A stretch of DNA of 64,000 bases from Acidobacteria bacterium UBA2161 (GTDB lineage: Bacteria; Acidobacteriota; Vicinamibacteria; Vicinamibacterales; UBA823): NCBI GenBank assembly GCA_002328835.1, contig DCWN01000025.1:1-64000 (forward strand), given 5' to 3'. The position numbers were made by a program, and so were the translations under genes. Positions 8,389 through 18,157 of the stretch are shown piece after piece. The notes beneath the pieces are model-generated. The model worked only from the letters and a program-made list of their open reading frames with translations, was not told the origin of the DNA and did not search any database. Each line of letters begins with the position of its first letter. Position 1 is the stretch's first letter.

Positions 8389-11300
8389 CTATGGCTCGGG
8401 CTGCTCCTGCGAAAGCGAGCGGAAGTACTCCTCGATCAGAACGCGGAAGCCCGACGGCACTTCGTCCGAGCCCGCGAGGAAGAGCTGGTCGGCCTCGTCG
8501 CCCTCGATCTCGCGCCGTAGCCGATACTCGAACCGCTTCAGGTTCTCATTGACGAACGTCTGCAGCCGGGCGATCTCGTCGGCGTCGGCGTAGACACGCA
8601 GGTCGTCGAGGTCGCGCAGCGCCTGGATGACCGCGTCGAGGTCCTCGGCGCCGAAGCCCTGCTGCTCGAGGCGCTGGCGGAGCTGTTCGGCGTCCATCGC
8701 CCGCTCGCGATACTCACGGCTGAACTGCCGGGCCTGATCGGCGCCGACGTCCCAGTCGCCCGGCCGCGCGTCACCCCAGCCGCCGCCGCCAAAGTTCGTG
8801 GCGCCGGTGCGGTCGCCGCCGTTGCCAAACTGGCCGTCGGCCCGCTGGCCGCCCTGGCCTTCGCCCTGCTGGCCACCCTGACCCTGTTGCCCCTGCTGAC
8901 CTTCCTGGCCGGGCTGGCCCTGCTCGCCCTGCTCGCCCTGGCGTGCCTCTTCGCCCACACGCTGTTCGAGCGACTGCACACCGCGCATCAGGTCGCGCGC
9001 ATCGTCGAGCGCCTCGGCCCACTGATCGGCCGGGTCCTGCCCGATGGCGGCCTGGGCCTCGGTGAGCGCCTGCCGGATCTCCTCGATGTCCGACCCGATC
9101 TGCTGCTCGAACGCTTCGGAATACTCCGGCGCGCGGCCGAGGATGACGCCCTTCGAGTAGCGGATCTTTTCCTTCAGCTTGTTCTTCCGGATGGAGTCGG
9201 CGCCGGCCTGCAGGCGGCGCGAGGCCTCGCGCTCGTCGCGCCGGAAATCGGCCGATGTGTTGTCGAGCCGGCGCTCGAGGTCGGCGATCTCCGCCGCCAT
9301 CTGATCCTTCTGCTCCATCAGCGGCGTCACCTGGGTGCGGCGGACCTGCGGGTCGATGTCGAGCCGGGCGACCTGGCCGGTCATCTCACGCTCGGCGTCG
9401 GCCAAGGCCTCGACCCGGTCGAGCGCCTCGGCGATGTCCCGCTCGAGCCGGCCCGACTGTTCCTGCTCGAGCCGGCGCTGCGCGTCGCGCAGCTGCTCGA
9501 GCGCGGCACCCGCGTCGGCCATGCCCTGGCTGCCCGGGTTCGCGGCGGCGCGTCGCATCGCGTCGGCCGCTTCCTGCAGCTGCCGCGCCGTCTGCATCAT
9601 GTCGGGGTCGGATTCCTCGCGGGCTAGCCGTTCGAGACGGCGAGCGGCCTCTTCGGTCTCGTCGGCGAGCGCGCGCTGACTGGCGCCGCCGCCCGACGAA
9701 GCGGTGGGCTGACCGCTGGAGCGCAGCCGCTGCCGCTCGGCCTCCTGCTCCTGCCGGCGTGCGAGCTCCTTCAGCCGCTCGAGGGTTTCGTCGAGCTGCG
9801 TGTCGGCCATCTGCTGCTGCGCGCGCTGCATCGTCTCGTACTGGTTCTGCAGCTTGTCCAGTTCCAGTTCGAACAGGTCGGCCAGATCCTCGGCAGTCGA
9901 CTGCTGGCCCCCGCCGCCACCCCCGCCGCCGCCCTGCTGCCCCATCGAGACGCGCACATCCTCGTAGGCCTCCTCCGCGCGCTGGAGCATTTGGAGCGCG
10001 TGCTGCTCTGGCGGCAGGGCGTCCTCGGCGTTCTGGGTCTGCAACGTTTCCTCGGCCGCCTGCATCGACTCGGCGGCCTGCGGCAGGATCTCGGAGATCG
10101 TGGCGAATGCCGGGTCCACGTTCGCGACGCGGCTGTTCAGCCGGCCGAGCAGCGTCTGCACCTGCTCACGCAGCTTGCCCTGCGCCAGGGCCAGGAAGAC
10201 GACGTTCTCGCGGAACTCGTCGTCGGTGTAGTCGTCGCGATCGCGCACGATGTTGAACGTGGCCGAGATGATCTCGCGCTGCTGCTGCGACAGCGCGTTC
10301 GGCTCCTGAGCGCCGCCGCCACCCCCGCCGCCGCCACCACCACCGCCCTGCGACTCGGCCGGCATGAAGTTCTTGCCGAACGGGCGGATCTGGACGAAGT
10401 AGAGGTCGGAGGTCCCCAGATTCGGCTCGCCGTCGTCCGTGCCTGTGGAGTCGCTGGCTCGGGCGTAGTACGAGATGAAATCGCCGGGCTCCAGCTCGAA
10501 TTCCTCGAGGAAGAAGGTGTGGCCGGCGGCGACGTTGTGCAGCGCGCTGTCAGGATCGTCGAGCAGCGAGAGCACTTCCTCCTCGCGGCCGTTGACCGAA
10601 TAGACCAGTTCGAGGCTGCGCACACCGAAATCATCATCGGCCTTCGCTTCAACGAAGATCTCCTCGATGGGCGACGCCGTCGTGTCGCGGCCGGGCTTGC
10701 CGAACCCGACGACGGGCGGCTGATCGTCGAGGACGTCTATCGTGTACTGCGCCGACGCCGTGACCATCGTGCCGTTGGGATCCTCGAGGTCGATCCGGTA
10801 GAAGCCGTCCGCGTCGACCGTGAAGCTGGTCGTGAACGACCCGTCGGCCTCGCGGGCCAGCGACAGGATCGTTTCCTCGTCCATCACGAGCTGGCCGGCC
10901 GGCGTGCCCATCGTCGGCACCGCGCGCACCCGAACTTCGGTGCCGCGCAGCGCGGCGACGTCGCCGCCGTTCTCGATCGTGCGCGGCGGCAGCCCGGTGT
11001 AGGCGGGGAAGTGGTACTCCAGCTCGAGCCGGCCGACGTACGGCACGTCGACGACCTCGAGCGTGTAGACGGGCGACCGGATGCCGGACGACTGCACGAA
11101 GTACTCGGTCGGCTCGGCGACGTCGAACAGCATGACCTCGTAGGCGTCGCCGTCGAGGCTGGGCACCAGCGGCAGTGGTTCGAACGGGACGTTGGCATCG
11201 GCGCGCGAGTACAGCTCCACCTGTTCGGCCTGGAAGCCGTCGAGCTGGGCCGTGACCACCTGATCGGCGCCGCGCGCGATCGTGGCGTCACCCGGCGCGA

Positions 11301-11916
11301 CGACGATCTTGTACGGGCTTGCGGCTTCGACGCTGCTGGTCGGGAAGGCGAGCGCCGAGAGGCCGTGGCGCAGATAGCCCGGGCCGAACAGGAACAGTGC
11401 CATGGCCGCGGCCGCCAGGCCGGCCAGCACGCCCGATGACCGCTGGAGGCTCTGTCGCTCGACGCCTCGGCCGGAGTCGACCGTGCGGCACTTTTCGACC
11501 GCCACCTCGATCAGCTGCCGGATGAGCGCGGGCGACATGTCGGCGCGTTCGAGGGCGTTCGGCTTGCCGCTCTCCTCGAGCGCGCTGACGAGCGCCGCCT
11601 GCAGCGACGGCTCGTGCTCCTCGAGGTACAGCGCGACCCGTTCGTCGGTGACCCGGCGCGCCAGCGGCAGGACGAGCGACCAGATCAGCAGTCCGGTCAG
11701 CCCGACATAGGTCAGCAACCGGAAGGCGATGATCGCCGGCGCGCTGAAGCGGAAATACTCGAGGCCGTAGGCCGAGAGCAGGAAGGCGATGACGCCGGCC
11801 GTGACCATCACGGCCGAGCCGCGCAGCGCAATCTTCAACCGCCAGCGGTTGCGAACCTGACGGATGACGCGGACGAGCTCTTCCCGGCTAGAACGGGGTT
11901 CGTGGTCGCTCAGCAT
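8389..11916 (-). CDS. DUF4175-family large membrane protein
   Basis: 1175 residues. Two hydrophobic helices near residues 28-80 and another near 160-180 anchor a long periplasmic region with Ig-like beta segments. It then has two long glycine runs (before AQEPN and before QQSTAED), extended Gln/Glu/Arg-rich coiled-coil stretches, and a low-complexity region rich in GQQGQ/GEQGQ ahead of a C-terminal helical domain. DUF4175 proteins are typical partners of MoxR, DUF58 and VWA genes. The coiled coils and glycine linkers suggest a long scaffold spanning the periplasm. It follows the BatA-VWA gene by 90 bases. Function unknown. Confidence 0.85.
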   Translation of the reverse strand: MLSDHEPRSSREELVRVIRQVRNRWRLKIALRGSAVMVTAGVIAFLLSAYGLEYFRFSAPAIIAFRLLTYVGLTGLLIWSLVLPLARRVTDERVALYLEEHEPSLQAALVSALEESGKPNALERADMSPALIRQLIEVAVEKCRTVDSGRGVERQSLQRSSGVLAGLAAAAMALFLFGPGYLRHGLSALAFPTSSVEAASPYKIVVAPGDATIARGADQVVTAQLDGFQAEQVELYSRADANVPFEPLPLVPSLDGDAYEVMLFDVAEPTEYFVQSSGIRSPVYTLEVVDVPYVGRLELEYHFPAYTGLPPRTIENGGDVAALRGTEVRVRAVPTMGTPAGQLVMDEETILSLAREADGSFTTSFTVDADGFYRIDLEDPNGTMVTASAQYTIDVLDDQPPVVGFGKPGRDTTASPIEEIFVEAKADDDFGVRSLELVYSVNGREEEVLSLLDDPDSALHNVAAGHTFFLEEFELEPGDFISYYARASDSTGTDDGEPNLGTSDLYFVQIRPFGKNFMPAESQGGGGGGGGGGGGAQEPNALSQQQREIISATFNIVRDRDDYTDDEFRENVVFLALAQGKLREQVQTLLGRLNSRVANVDPAFATISEILPQAAESMQAAEETLQTQNAEDALPPEQHALQMLQRAEEAYEDVRVSMGQQGGGGGGGGGQQSTAEDLADLFELELDKLQNQYETMQRAQQQMADTQLDETLERLKELARRQEQEAERQRLRSSGQPTASSGGGASQRALADETEEAARRLERLAREESDPDMMQTARQLQEAADAMRRAAANPGSQGMADAGAALEQLRDAQRRLEQEQSGRLERDIAEALDRVEALADAEREMTGQVARLDIDPQVRRTQVTPLMEQKDQMAAEIADLERRLDNTSADFRRDEREASRRLQAGADSIRKNKLKEKIRYSKGVILGRAPEYSEAFEQQIGSDIEEIRQALTEAQAAIGQDPADQWAEALDDARDLMRGVQSLEQRVGEEARQGEQGEQGQPGQEGQQGQQGQGGQQGEGQGGQRADGQFGNGGDRTGATNFGGGGWGDARPGDWDVGADQARQFSREYRERAMDAEQLRQRLEQQGFGAEDLDAVIQALRDLDDLRVYADADEIARLQTFVNENLKRFEYRLRREIEGDEADQLFLAGSDEVPSGFRVLIEEYFRSLSQEQPEP

Positions 11917-12006
11917 GGTCGTGTGCCCTCGAACCGGCTTTCTGACTGCGCTGTTGGAACCAATTCTATTTATCTCACACTTTGCGGGATCTTCAGCTCC
12001 CGCCGC

Positions 12007-14082
12007 CTACGTTCTCGCCACCCGCGACATCCGGTTCGACAGCACGGTTTCCGCGGCCAGCAGCAGCAGCGCCACGACCAGCAGATACCGCCAGAGTCCC
12101 TGCCGGCCCTCGGTCTCCTCGGGGCTCCGCTCGCGTGCGACCAGGTTGCCCGGCGCCATGGCACCGGCGCGGCCGGTGATCGCGCCCGCCAGCTCCTCGG
12201 GGTCGAGCATCGTCAGGTCCGACTCGCCGCGGTCCGCGTTCACGGCGACCGCGAGCGGAACATCGACGTCCGCGCCCGACGTGTGCATCTCGTAGAACCC
12301 CTGTTCGGCCAGTTCGAACAGGACCGCCGCTTCGCGGACGCGGATCGGCAGCCGGTCGCCGGTCGGCGAGACCGCAACCGGGTCGTCGCGGTCGGGTTCG
12401 AGCCGATGTCCGCTCGCCGCGTACAGACTGGCCACGTCGAGGATCTGCGCGGTCGTGTGCCAGTCGGTCGGGTCGACGTAGCCAGCCAGATGCTTCGCCA
12501 ACTGATGCACGAACGGTAGGTAGACCGGCTTGAGTGCCAGGTCGTTCCAGTAGCTGTCCAGCGTGGAGGCCCAGGCGAGCACGCGTCCGCGGCCCAGGTC
12601 GTGACCGGCCAGCGCCACCTGTCCGTCGTCGAACCGTGCCAGGACCGACTCGGGGTCGGTGACGGTGAACGGGCGGTACTGGAAGAAGCGCGCCGACGAG
12701 AGGTCGCCGCTCCGCGGCGCGTTGAACACGTCGAAGACCGGGTGGCTGTAGTCGACGTAGCCCAGGACCCGGCCGCGGCTGCCGATGCGGTCGGCCGCCG
12801 CGGTGAACGACCCAGGCAGCAGGGCCGGCGCGCCCGACGGCCACCGCACGCGTTCGCCGAGGATGGCCAGCACGCCGCCGCCGTTTTCCACGAAGGCGGT
12901 CAGCGCGTCGCCCACGGCGCTGGCGGGCGGTGCGGTGTCGTTCAGGATGACGACCGATCGGCCGACGAGCGCGTCGGCGGTGAGGTCGCTTACCGCCATC
13001 ACCTCGGTCACGAAGCTCGGCGTGCTGCCGATCGCCAGCGCGCGCTCCAAGTAGAGACTGGAATCAGGGTTGGGTGCGTCGGCTTCGACGATCAGGACCG
13101 TGACGAGCTGTCCCGGCGACAGCGTGAAATGAAACGCGTTGTCCTGGAGGAGGAGGTCGTCTCCGATGCGCACCGTACCGCGGCGCTGGTCCTCGCCCAC
13201 GATGAACGGATCGAACGCGACCGTGGCCGTGCCGGTGGCCTCCACCTCGACCGAGCGGGTCGCGACCTCGCGTCCGTCGAGCTCGAGCGTGACCGGCACG
13301 CGCGTCGCGTCGTTCGTCCCCAGGTTCACGAGCCGGGCCGATGCGGTGACCTGCTCGCCGGCCGAGAACGGCTCGCGTTCGAACGACACCGAGGCGATGC
13401 TCAGATTCGAGGTGTCGGCGTCCGCCACCGAGATCGGCCTGAGCACGACGCCTTCGGCAAAGGCGATCCCCTCGTCGCCGGCCCACCCGTTCTTCTGGAA
13501 GTCCGAGATCAAGATCGCCTCGCGGTCGGAGACCTCCGAGACGTCGAGAATCCCCTCGGCCAGCTTCAGTGCCGGGCCGAACCGCGTCACCTCGACGCCG
13601 ACCTCCGCACGGGTGATCGCCGATCGCACGCTGGCATGATCGATCGACGAGCGAGCGCCGGCTTCCGCATTCCGCGCGAAGAGGATGAGCGTGGCGCGAT
13701 CGTCCGCGCCGAGCGCGTCGATCTCGCGAAGCGCCGCGGCCTGTGCCCGCGCCCAGCGATCGCCGTAGGCCATGCTGTAAGACTGGTCGAGCAGCACGAC
13801 GATCTCGCGGCCGCCCCCCAGCGCGCCGGCGACGGCGGTGGCACTCGTGAAGAACGGCCGCGCGAATGCCAGGACGAGCAAGATGAACGCCGCGCACCGA
13901 AGCAGGAACAGCGGCCAGTGGCGGATCTTCTGCCGCCGCATCGAGCGATACGGGACCCGTTCGAGGAACATCAGCGACGGAAACTGGATGAGCTGGTCGC
14001 GCTCGCGGTGAATCAGGTGGACCAGCACCGGCACCGCCAGCGCGGCGAGGCCGAGCAACAGGAGGGGGGCAAGAAAGGCCAT
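12007..14082 (-). CDS. BatA-type protein with VWA domain
   Basis: 691 residues. The N-terminus has the aerotolerance-regulator (BatA) double-helix anchor: one membrane helix at 5-22, the IHRERDQLIQFPSLMFLERVPYRS block, and a second helix at about 58-76. A von Willebrand A domain follows with DQSYSM, a DxSxS-type metal site. The remainder is a beta-rich periplasmic region, a GATase-like segment (VILNDTAPP, GGGVLAILG) and a C-terminal membrane helix (LLVVALLLLAAETVL). Its ATG overlaps the DUF58 stop by four bases, so the two are translationally coupled. Expected role: metal-dependent protein interaction surface acted on by the MoxR ATPase. Confidence 0.88.
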   Translation of the reverse strand: MAFLAPLLLLGLAALAVPVLVHLIHRERDQLIQFPSLMFLERVPYRSMRRQKIRHWPLFLLRCAAFILLVLAFARPFFTSATAVAGALGGGREIVVLLDQSYSMAYGDRWARAQAAALREIDALGADDRATLILFARNAEAGARSSIDHASVRSAITRAEVGVEVTRFGPALKLAEGILDVSEVSDREAILISDFQKNGWAGDEGIAFAEGVVLRPISVADADTSNLSIASVSFEREPFSAGEQVTASARLVNLGTNDATRVPVTLELDGREVATRSVEVEATGTATVAFDPFIVGEDQRRGTVRIGDDLLLQDNAFHFTLSPGQLVTVLIVEADAPNPDSSLYLERALAIGSTPSFVTEVMAVSDLTADALVGRSVVILNDTAPPASAVGDALTAFVENGGGVLAILGERVRWPSGAPALLPGSFTAAADRIGSRGRVLGYVDYSHPVFDVFNAPRSGDLSSARFFQYRPFTVTDPESVLARFDDGQVALAGHDLGRGRVLAWASTLDSYWNDLALKPVYLPFVHQLAKHLAGYVDPTDWHTTAQILDVASLYAASGHRLEPDRDDPVAVSPTGDRLPIRVREAAVLFELAEQGFYEMHTSGADVDVPLAVAVNADRGESDLTMLDPEELAGAITGRAGAMAPGNLVARERSPEETEGRQGLWRYLLVVALLLLAAETVLSNRMSRVART

Positions 14083-14999
14083 CAGCGGATCCTGATCATC
14101 CGTTCACGCGCCGAGAGGAACTTGAACAGCCCGTAGTCGAGCGGCGTCGACGTGTTGAACACGGCGTAGTCGACCTGATGTTCGGTGAACCGCTTCTCCA
14201 GGGTCGATGTGTGTTCGTCGATCAGCTGCTTGTACTGATCGCGGAGATTGTCGGGCACGATCGGCATCCGCACCCCAGTCTCCAGGTCCTCGAAGCTCGA
14301 CGCGGCGTCGTACGGAAAATCGAGTTCGGCCGGGTCGAGAATGTGGAAGACCATCACATCGTGGCCCTGCGTGCGGAACCGCTTCACGGCGTCGAGGATG
14401 ACATCGGGCTCTTCGTAGAAGTCGGAGATGATCGCGAGAATGCCGCGACGCTTGAAGAATTCCGTCATCCGGAAGAGCGGACCCGCCAGCTGGCCCGGCC
14501 GGCCGGCGACGGCGCGGTCGATCGTGTGCAGGACGACGTCGAGGTGCTTGGCCGACGACGGCACGCGCTCGAGGATCTCGCTGTCGAATGTGACCATCCC
14601 GACGCGATCGCGCTGCCGGTTCGCGAAGTAGGTGAGCGACGCTGCCAGGTATTTCGCGTAGTCGAGCTTCGACAGGCCACCGCTCGAGAACGCCATCGAC
14701 TTCGACACGTCGAGGATCACCGAGAAGTTCGCGTTCGAATCGGCCTCGAACTCCTTGACGTAGTAGCGATCGGTGCGGGCGTAGAGGCGCCAGTCGATCC
14801 GGCGGATGTCATCGCCGGGCATGTAGCCGCGGTGCTCGGCGAAGTCGACCGAGACCCCGAGGTACGAGGCCTTGTGGATGCCGTTGATGAACCCGTCGAC
14901 GATCGTCCGCGCCAGCAGCTCGAGATTGCCGATCCGCGCCAGCACCGCGGGATCGACGAACGAGGCCCCTGGCGTCAGCGGATGTTCGTGAGTCGACAC
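14082..14999 (-). CDS. DUF58 protein (MoxR-associated, VWA-like)
   Basis: 305 residues from the GTG at 14999, just after the MoxR stop. It opens with the typical FVDPAVLARIGNLELLARTIVDGF block and carries the DUF58 core (GDDIRRIDWRLYART, about 72-86) and a VWA-like half with LDVSKSM. This soluble protein usually acts beside MoxR, linking the ATPase to membrane VWA proteins. A much longer upstream frame exists, but it overlaps moxR and has no family similarity, so I rejected it. The end overlaps the BatA start. Confidence 0.9.
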   Translation of the reverse strand: MSTHEHPLTPGASFVDPAVLARIGNLELLARTIVDGFINGIHKASYLGVSVDFAEHRGYMPGDDIRRIDWRLYARTDRYYVKEFEADSNANFSVILDVSKSMAFSSGGLSKLDYAKYLAASLTYFANRQRDRVGMVTFDSEILERVPSSAKHLDVVLHTIDRAVAGRPGQLAGPLFRMTEFFKRRGILAIISDFYEEPDVILDAVKRFRTQGHDVMVFHILDPAELDFPYDAASSFEDLETGVRMPIVPDNLRDQYKQLIDEHTSTLEKRFTEHQVDYAVFNTSTPLDYGLFKFLSARERMIRIR

Positions 15000-15004
15000 G
15001 GTGT

Positions 15005-16045
15005 CTACATCCCCGACGTCGGGACCGCGACCACCTCCAGCAACTGGTCGACGATCTGATCGGTGCTGACGCCTTCTGAGGTCGCGTGGAAGTTCGTCAG
15101 CACGCGATGCCGCATGACCGGATGCGCCAGGGCTCGGATGTCCTCGAAGTTGACGTGGTATCGGCCCTCGGTGAGCGCGCGCGCCTTGCCGCCCAGGACC
15201 AGATACTGCGCGGCGCGGACGCTGGCGCCGAAGGCGACCCACTTCTTCACGAAGTCGGGCGCGTCGCCGTTCTTGCCCGAGCGGCTCGTGCGGACCAGGT
15301 CCAGCGCGTAGCGCATGACGGGTTCGGAGACCGGGACCTTGCGGACCAGTTCCTGGAATCTCACGAGATCCGCGCCGGTGACGGCGTGCGAGAACTGCGG
15401 GTTCTGGATCGCCGTGGTCGTGCGGACGACCTCCAGCTCCTCGTCTTCGGGCGGATGCTCGATGATCGTGTGGAACATGAACCGGTCGAGCTGCGCCTCG
15501 GGCAGCGGATAGGTGCCCTCGAGCTCGATCGGGTTCTGGGTCGCGAACACGAAGAACGGCTCCTCGAGTTCGTAGGTCCGCCCTTGGATCGTGACCCGGT
15601 GTTCCTGCATCGCTTCGAGCAGCGCCGACTGCGTCTTGGGAGGCGTCCGGTTGATCTCGTCGGCCAGCAGGATGTTCGTGAAGACCGGGCCGGGCGAGAA
15701 GACCATCTTGCGGCCGCCGGTCGCCAGATCGTCCTGAATGATGTCGGTGCCGGTGATGTCCGACGGCATCAAGTCGGGTGTGAACTGGATCCGGTTGAAG
15801 TTGAGATCCAGCACCTGCGCCATCGTCCGGATGATGAGGGTCTTGGCGAGGCCCGGCACGCCGACGATGATGCTGTTGCCGCCGACGAACAACGTGAGCA
15901 GAATCTCGTGGACCACGTCGTCCTGGCCGATGATCTGCTTCTTGATCTCCGAGATGATCTGCTGGCGGCCGGCTTTCATCCGGTCGGCGAGCGCCACATC
16001 GTCGGGAGACTCGAGGTCTTGTGGTTGGTTGTCGAATGCGTCCAC
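15005..16045 (-). CDS. MoxR-family AAA+ ATPase
   Basis: 346 residues. Walker A is GVPGLAKT (about 58-65), Walker B is ILLADEINR, followed by the family's TPPKTQSALLEAMQE block and sensor motif FATQNPIELEGTYPLPEAQLDRF. MoxR ATPases act as chaperones that insert cofactors or remodel VWA-containing partners. It starts at a GTG with GGAGGG seven bases upstream. It is followed six bases later by DUF58 and preceded by DUF4159 copy B. It is the only ATPase of this operon, so it probably powers the whole assembly. Confidence 0.95.
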   Translation of the reverse strand: MDAFDNQPQDLESPDDVALADRMKAGRQQIISEIKKQIIGQDDVVHEILLTLFVGGNSIIVGVPGLAKTLIIRTMAQVLDLNFNRIQFTPDLMPSDITGTDIIQDDLATGGRKMVFSPGPVFTNILLADEINRTPPKTQSALLEAMQEHRVTIQGRTYELEEPFFVFATQNPIELEGTYPLPEAQLDRFMFHTIIEHPPEDEELEVVRTTTAIQNPQFSHAVTGADLVRFQELVRKVPVSEPVMRYALDLVRTSRSGKNGDAPDFVKKWVAFGASVRAAQYLVLGGKARALTEGRYHVNFEDIRALAHPVMRHRVLTNFHATSEGVSTDQIVDQLLEVVAVPTSGM

Positions 16046-16118
16046 GCGATATCCCTCCGGTATAGAAAATGCCGCTGTGGCGCGGGACTCTAGCCCCGCG
16101 GTTCCAGCCCCGTGATCC

Positions 16119-16952
16119 TCAATGGGTCATCGAATAGATGATGTAGTTCACACCCAGCTTGTACGCTTCGTTCGACAGCTCGATCGGCGTGAAGCCGGTG
16201 TCCGAGTACTCCCAGTACTCGCCGATGTCGTTGTTGTAGTTGGCGATGAGCAGCAGCCGCTTCGTCGGGTCGTTGTCCTCGTAGACCCCGTGAAAGGTCG
16301 GCCGGCCGCCGCGTCCGTAGAACTGCACGAAGTCGAGGGTCTCGATCTCGAAGAACGAATGGAAGATCGGGTTCGAGACCTCCAGCTCGACCAGGCGCCC
16401 CTCGGGCAGCAGCCGCAACATCTGCTCCTCGAAGTTGTACCAGTGGCCACCGCGGAAGTCGTCGAAGATCAGGAACCCGCCCTTCTCGACGTAGTGCCGG
16501 AGCGTCAGCAGTTCCTCGTCGCTCATCGTCCAGAAGCCCGGTTCCGACATGTAGGCCAGCGGGTACTTGAACAGCTCGGGGTCGCCCAAGCGCAGGATGT
16601 TGCCCCCGGTCGGCCCCAGAAACGGTGTGAGGCCGGTGATCTCGTCGAGGATCTTCATGAAGTTCCGTTCGGCGCGTGGGTAGTCGTGCGCCCACGGCGG
16701 CAGGCCGCGGCCACGAAAGCCGCCGAAGCCGCCGAGGTCCATCTCCATGCCGTACTGCAGCCTCACGAAGGTGAACTTCCCGTCGTACGGCGTGTTCGGC
16801 GCATCGAGTGACACCGGCGGCTCGCGCCGCCGGCCGCGACGGCGCTGCGCGTCGTCGTCGCCCAGCCCGGCGCCAGCGGCTGTCGCCAGGGTCGTGACCC
16901 CGGCCAGCACGGCGACGGCGGCGACGGTGCGACGGATCCCGCGCGTCTTCAT
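16119..16952 (-). CDS. DUF4159 protein, copy B
   Basis: 277 residues with a signal peptide (about 1-27) followed by an Arg-rich patch and the DUF4159 domain: YPRAERNFMKILDEIT, GGFLIFDDFRGGHW, NYNNDIGEYWEYSDTG and the ending GVNYIIYSMTH. Its ATG overlaps the stop of the caspase-like gene by four bases, so the two are likely coupled. A 73-base gap then leads to moxR. It is the most divergent of the three copies around the DDF segment (DDFRGG rather than DDFWG). Biochemical role unknown. Confidence 0.85.
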   Translation of the reverse strand: MKTRGIRRTVAAVAVLAGVTTLATAAGAGLGDDDAQRRRGRRREPPVSLDAPNTPYDGKFTFVRLQYGMEMDLGGFGGFRGRGLPPWAHDYPRAERNFMKILDEITGLTPFLGPTGGNILRLGDPELFKYPLAYMSEPGFWTMSDEELLTLRHYVEKGGFLIFDDFRGGHWYNFEEQMLRLLPEGRLVELEVSNPIFHSFFEIETLDFVQFYGRGGRPTFHGVYEDNDPTKRLLLIANYNNDIGEYWEYSDTGFTPIELSNEAYKLGVNYIIYSMTH

Positions 16953-18157
16953 CGTTGGGGCACCTCCGCCTCGGCCTCGCGCACCTCACGGTTCTTCAGC
17001 GCCAGCTCGACGAGCAGCCGCTCGAGTTCCTGCTCGTACACGTCGGTGGCCAGGCCGTCCTTCAGCATCCGGTGCGCCTCGACGCGCTCCTCGATTGTAC
17101 GGCGCTCGGCGTAGAGCGCCAGCAGCGCCGGATCGTCGGTCTCCAGCTCGTTCGCCGCGCGCACCGGACCGGCCGTGAAGAAGAGCGACTGGGCGACCCG
17201 TCCGTCGGCGCCGATGGCGACCGGATCGGGCTCGTCCGAGCCTTCGCCGTCGCCATTGTCGTCGAGCATCGCGTGCTCGGTCAGCAGCAGGCCATCCTGT
17301 TCGTAGACCCGCGCGACCTCGCGCCGCGCGTAGTCGAAGGCTTCCAGCAGGGAGGTCCGTCCGTCCTTGTTGGCGTCGGCCGCGTCGTCGATCGCATCCT
17401 CGGCAGCAGGCTCGGGGGCGGTGTCGTCCGGGTCGTCCGGATCATCCGGTTTGGTGCTGGCCTCCAGCGCGTCGACCGATCCGTCGGGCATCAGGATCGT
17501 CGCGCCGACACGCGCGCCGGGCGGGGCTTCGGTGTCGGGCGTCGCGTCCATCTCCTCGACCGGCCGCGCCGCAGCTATCGGGCCGGCAATCGCGTCGACG
17601 AAGAAGCCGCCGAACTTGGTCTCGTTGCGCTCCCGCGCCGTCTTGGTCGCGGTGATGATCGTGCGGTTGGGGCCAGACAGGCCGGCCACGAACTCGCCGC
17701 TGGCGCTGGCCGTGTTGACGAAGACGACGCGCTGCGCGCGCAACTCGTCGAGCGCGACCGCGAAGTCGTCCACGGTCGGGTCGGGTCCGGGCAGGTTGAA
17801 CTGGGAGGCGCCGCCAGACGACGAGCCGTGCCCGATGAGTACGATCAGCACGAGGTCGGCCGCCGCGGCGCGCTCGGCGACCGCGGTGATCGCCGTCTGG
17901 ACGTTCTCCCACGTCGAGCGGGCCTCGATCCGTTCGGGATCGCGGTCGGGACGTTCGGCGAGGTAGACGACCTGGTCGGCCGGAATGCCATGGCGCTCGA
18001 CCGCCGCATCGACGAGCCGAGTGCTCCAGTCGTGGAACCGGTCGCGGTACTCCTGGGCGCCCCCGAGCCCCGAGACGACGATGACGTGGTGCTGCTGAGC
18101 CGCCGCCGTGGCGGCGAATGCCAGGCTGAACAGGATCGCGCAGCTCGCGGCCTTCAC
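16949..18157 (-). CDS. Exported caspase/C13-like fold protein with Ser at the Cys position
   Basis: 402 residues from the GTG at 18157 (GTGA overlap with the upstream VWA gene). Signal peptide 1-21, then a caspase-like core: LVLIVLIGHGSSSGG with H110-G111, and VVFVNTASASG, where S151 falls at the position of the catalytic Cys in DACYSG-type motifs. Later come an acidic region of DPDDPDD repeats and two calcium-loop-like sites, DANKDGRTSLLEAF and DDNGDGEGSDE, then a C-terminal helical coil. The missing Cys suggests a non-proteolytic binding protein or an unusual Ser variant. The fold call is from motifs only. Confidence 0.6.
   Translation of the reverse strand: MKAASCAILFSLAFAATAAAQQHHVIVVSGLGGAQEYRDRFHDWSTRLVDAAVERHGIPADQVVYLAERPDRDPERIEARSTWENVQTAITAVAERAAAADLVLIVLIGHGSSSGGASQFNLPGPDPTVDDFAVALDELRAQRVVFVNTASASGEFVAGLSGPNRTIITATKTARERNETKFGGFFVDAIAGPIAAARPVEEMDATPDTEAPPGARVGATILMPDGSVDALEASTKPDDPDDPDDTAPEPAAEDAIDDAADANKDGRTSLLEAFDYARREVARVYEQDGLLLTEHAMLDDNGDGEGSDEPDPVAIGADGRVAQSLFFTAGPVRAANELETDDPALLALYAERRTIEERVEAHRMLKDGLATDVYEQELERLLVELALKNREVREAEAEVPQR

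Noticed and set aside
8820..8950. Repetitive GCCCTGCTC/CCCTG tracts, possible tandem repeat or CRISPR-like array
   Set aside because: They encode the GQQGQ/GEQGQ low-complexity part of DUF4175; no regular repeat-spacer structure. No CRISPR array was seen anywhere in the window.
9991..11439. 482-codon plus-strand frame
   Set aside because: Antisense of DUF4175; no ribosome-binding site, no family motif.
12601..14136. 511-codon plus-strand frame
   Set aside because: Antisense of the BatA-VWA gene.
14999..15242. Upstream extension of DUF58
   Set aside because: Overlaps the 3' end of moxR in another frame; the DUF58 family begins just after the GTG at 14999.
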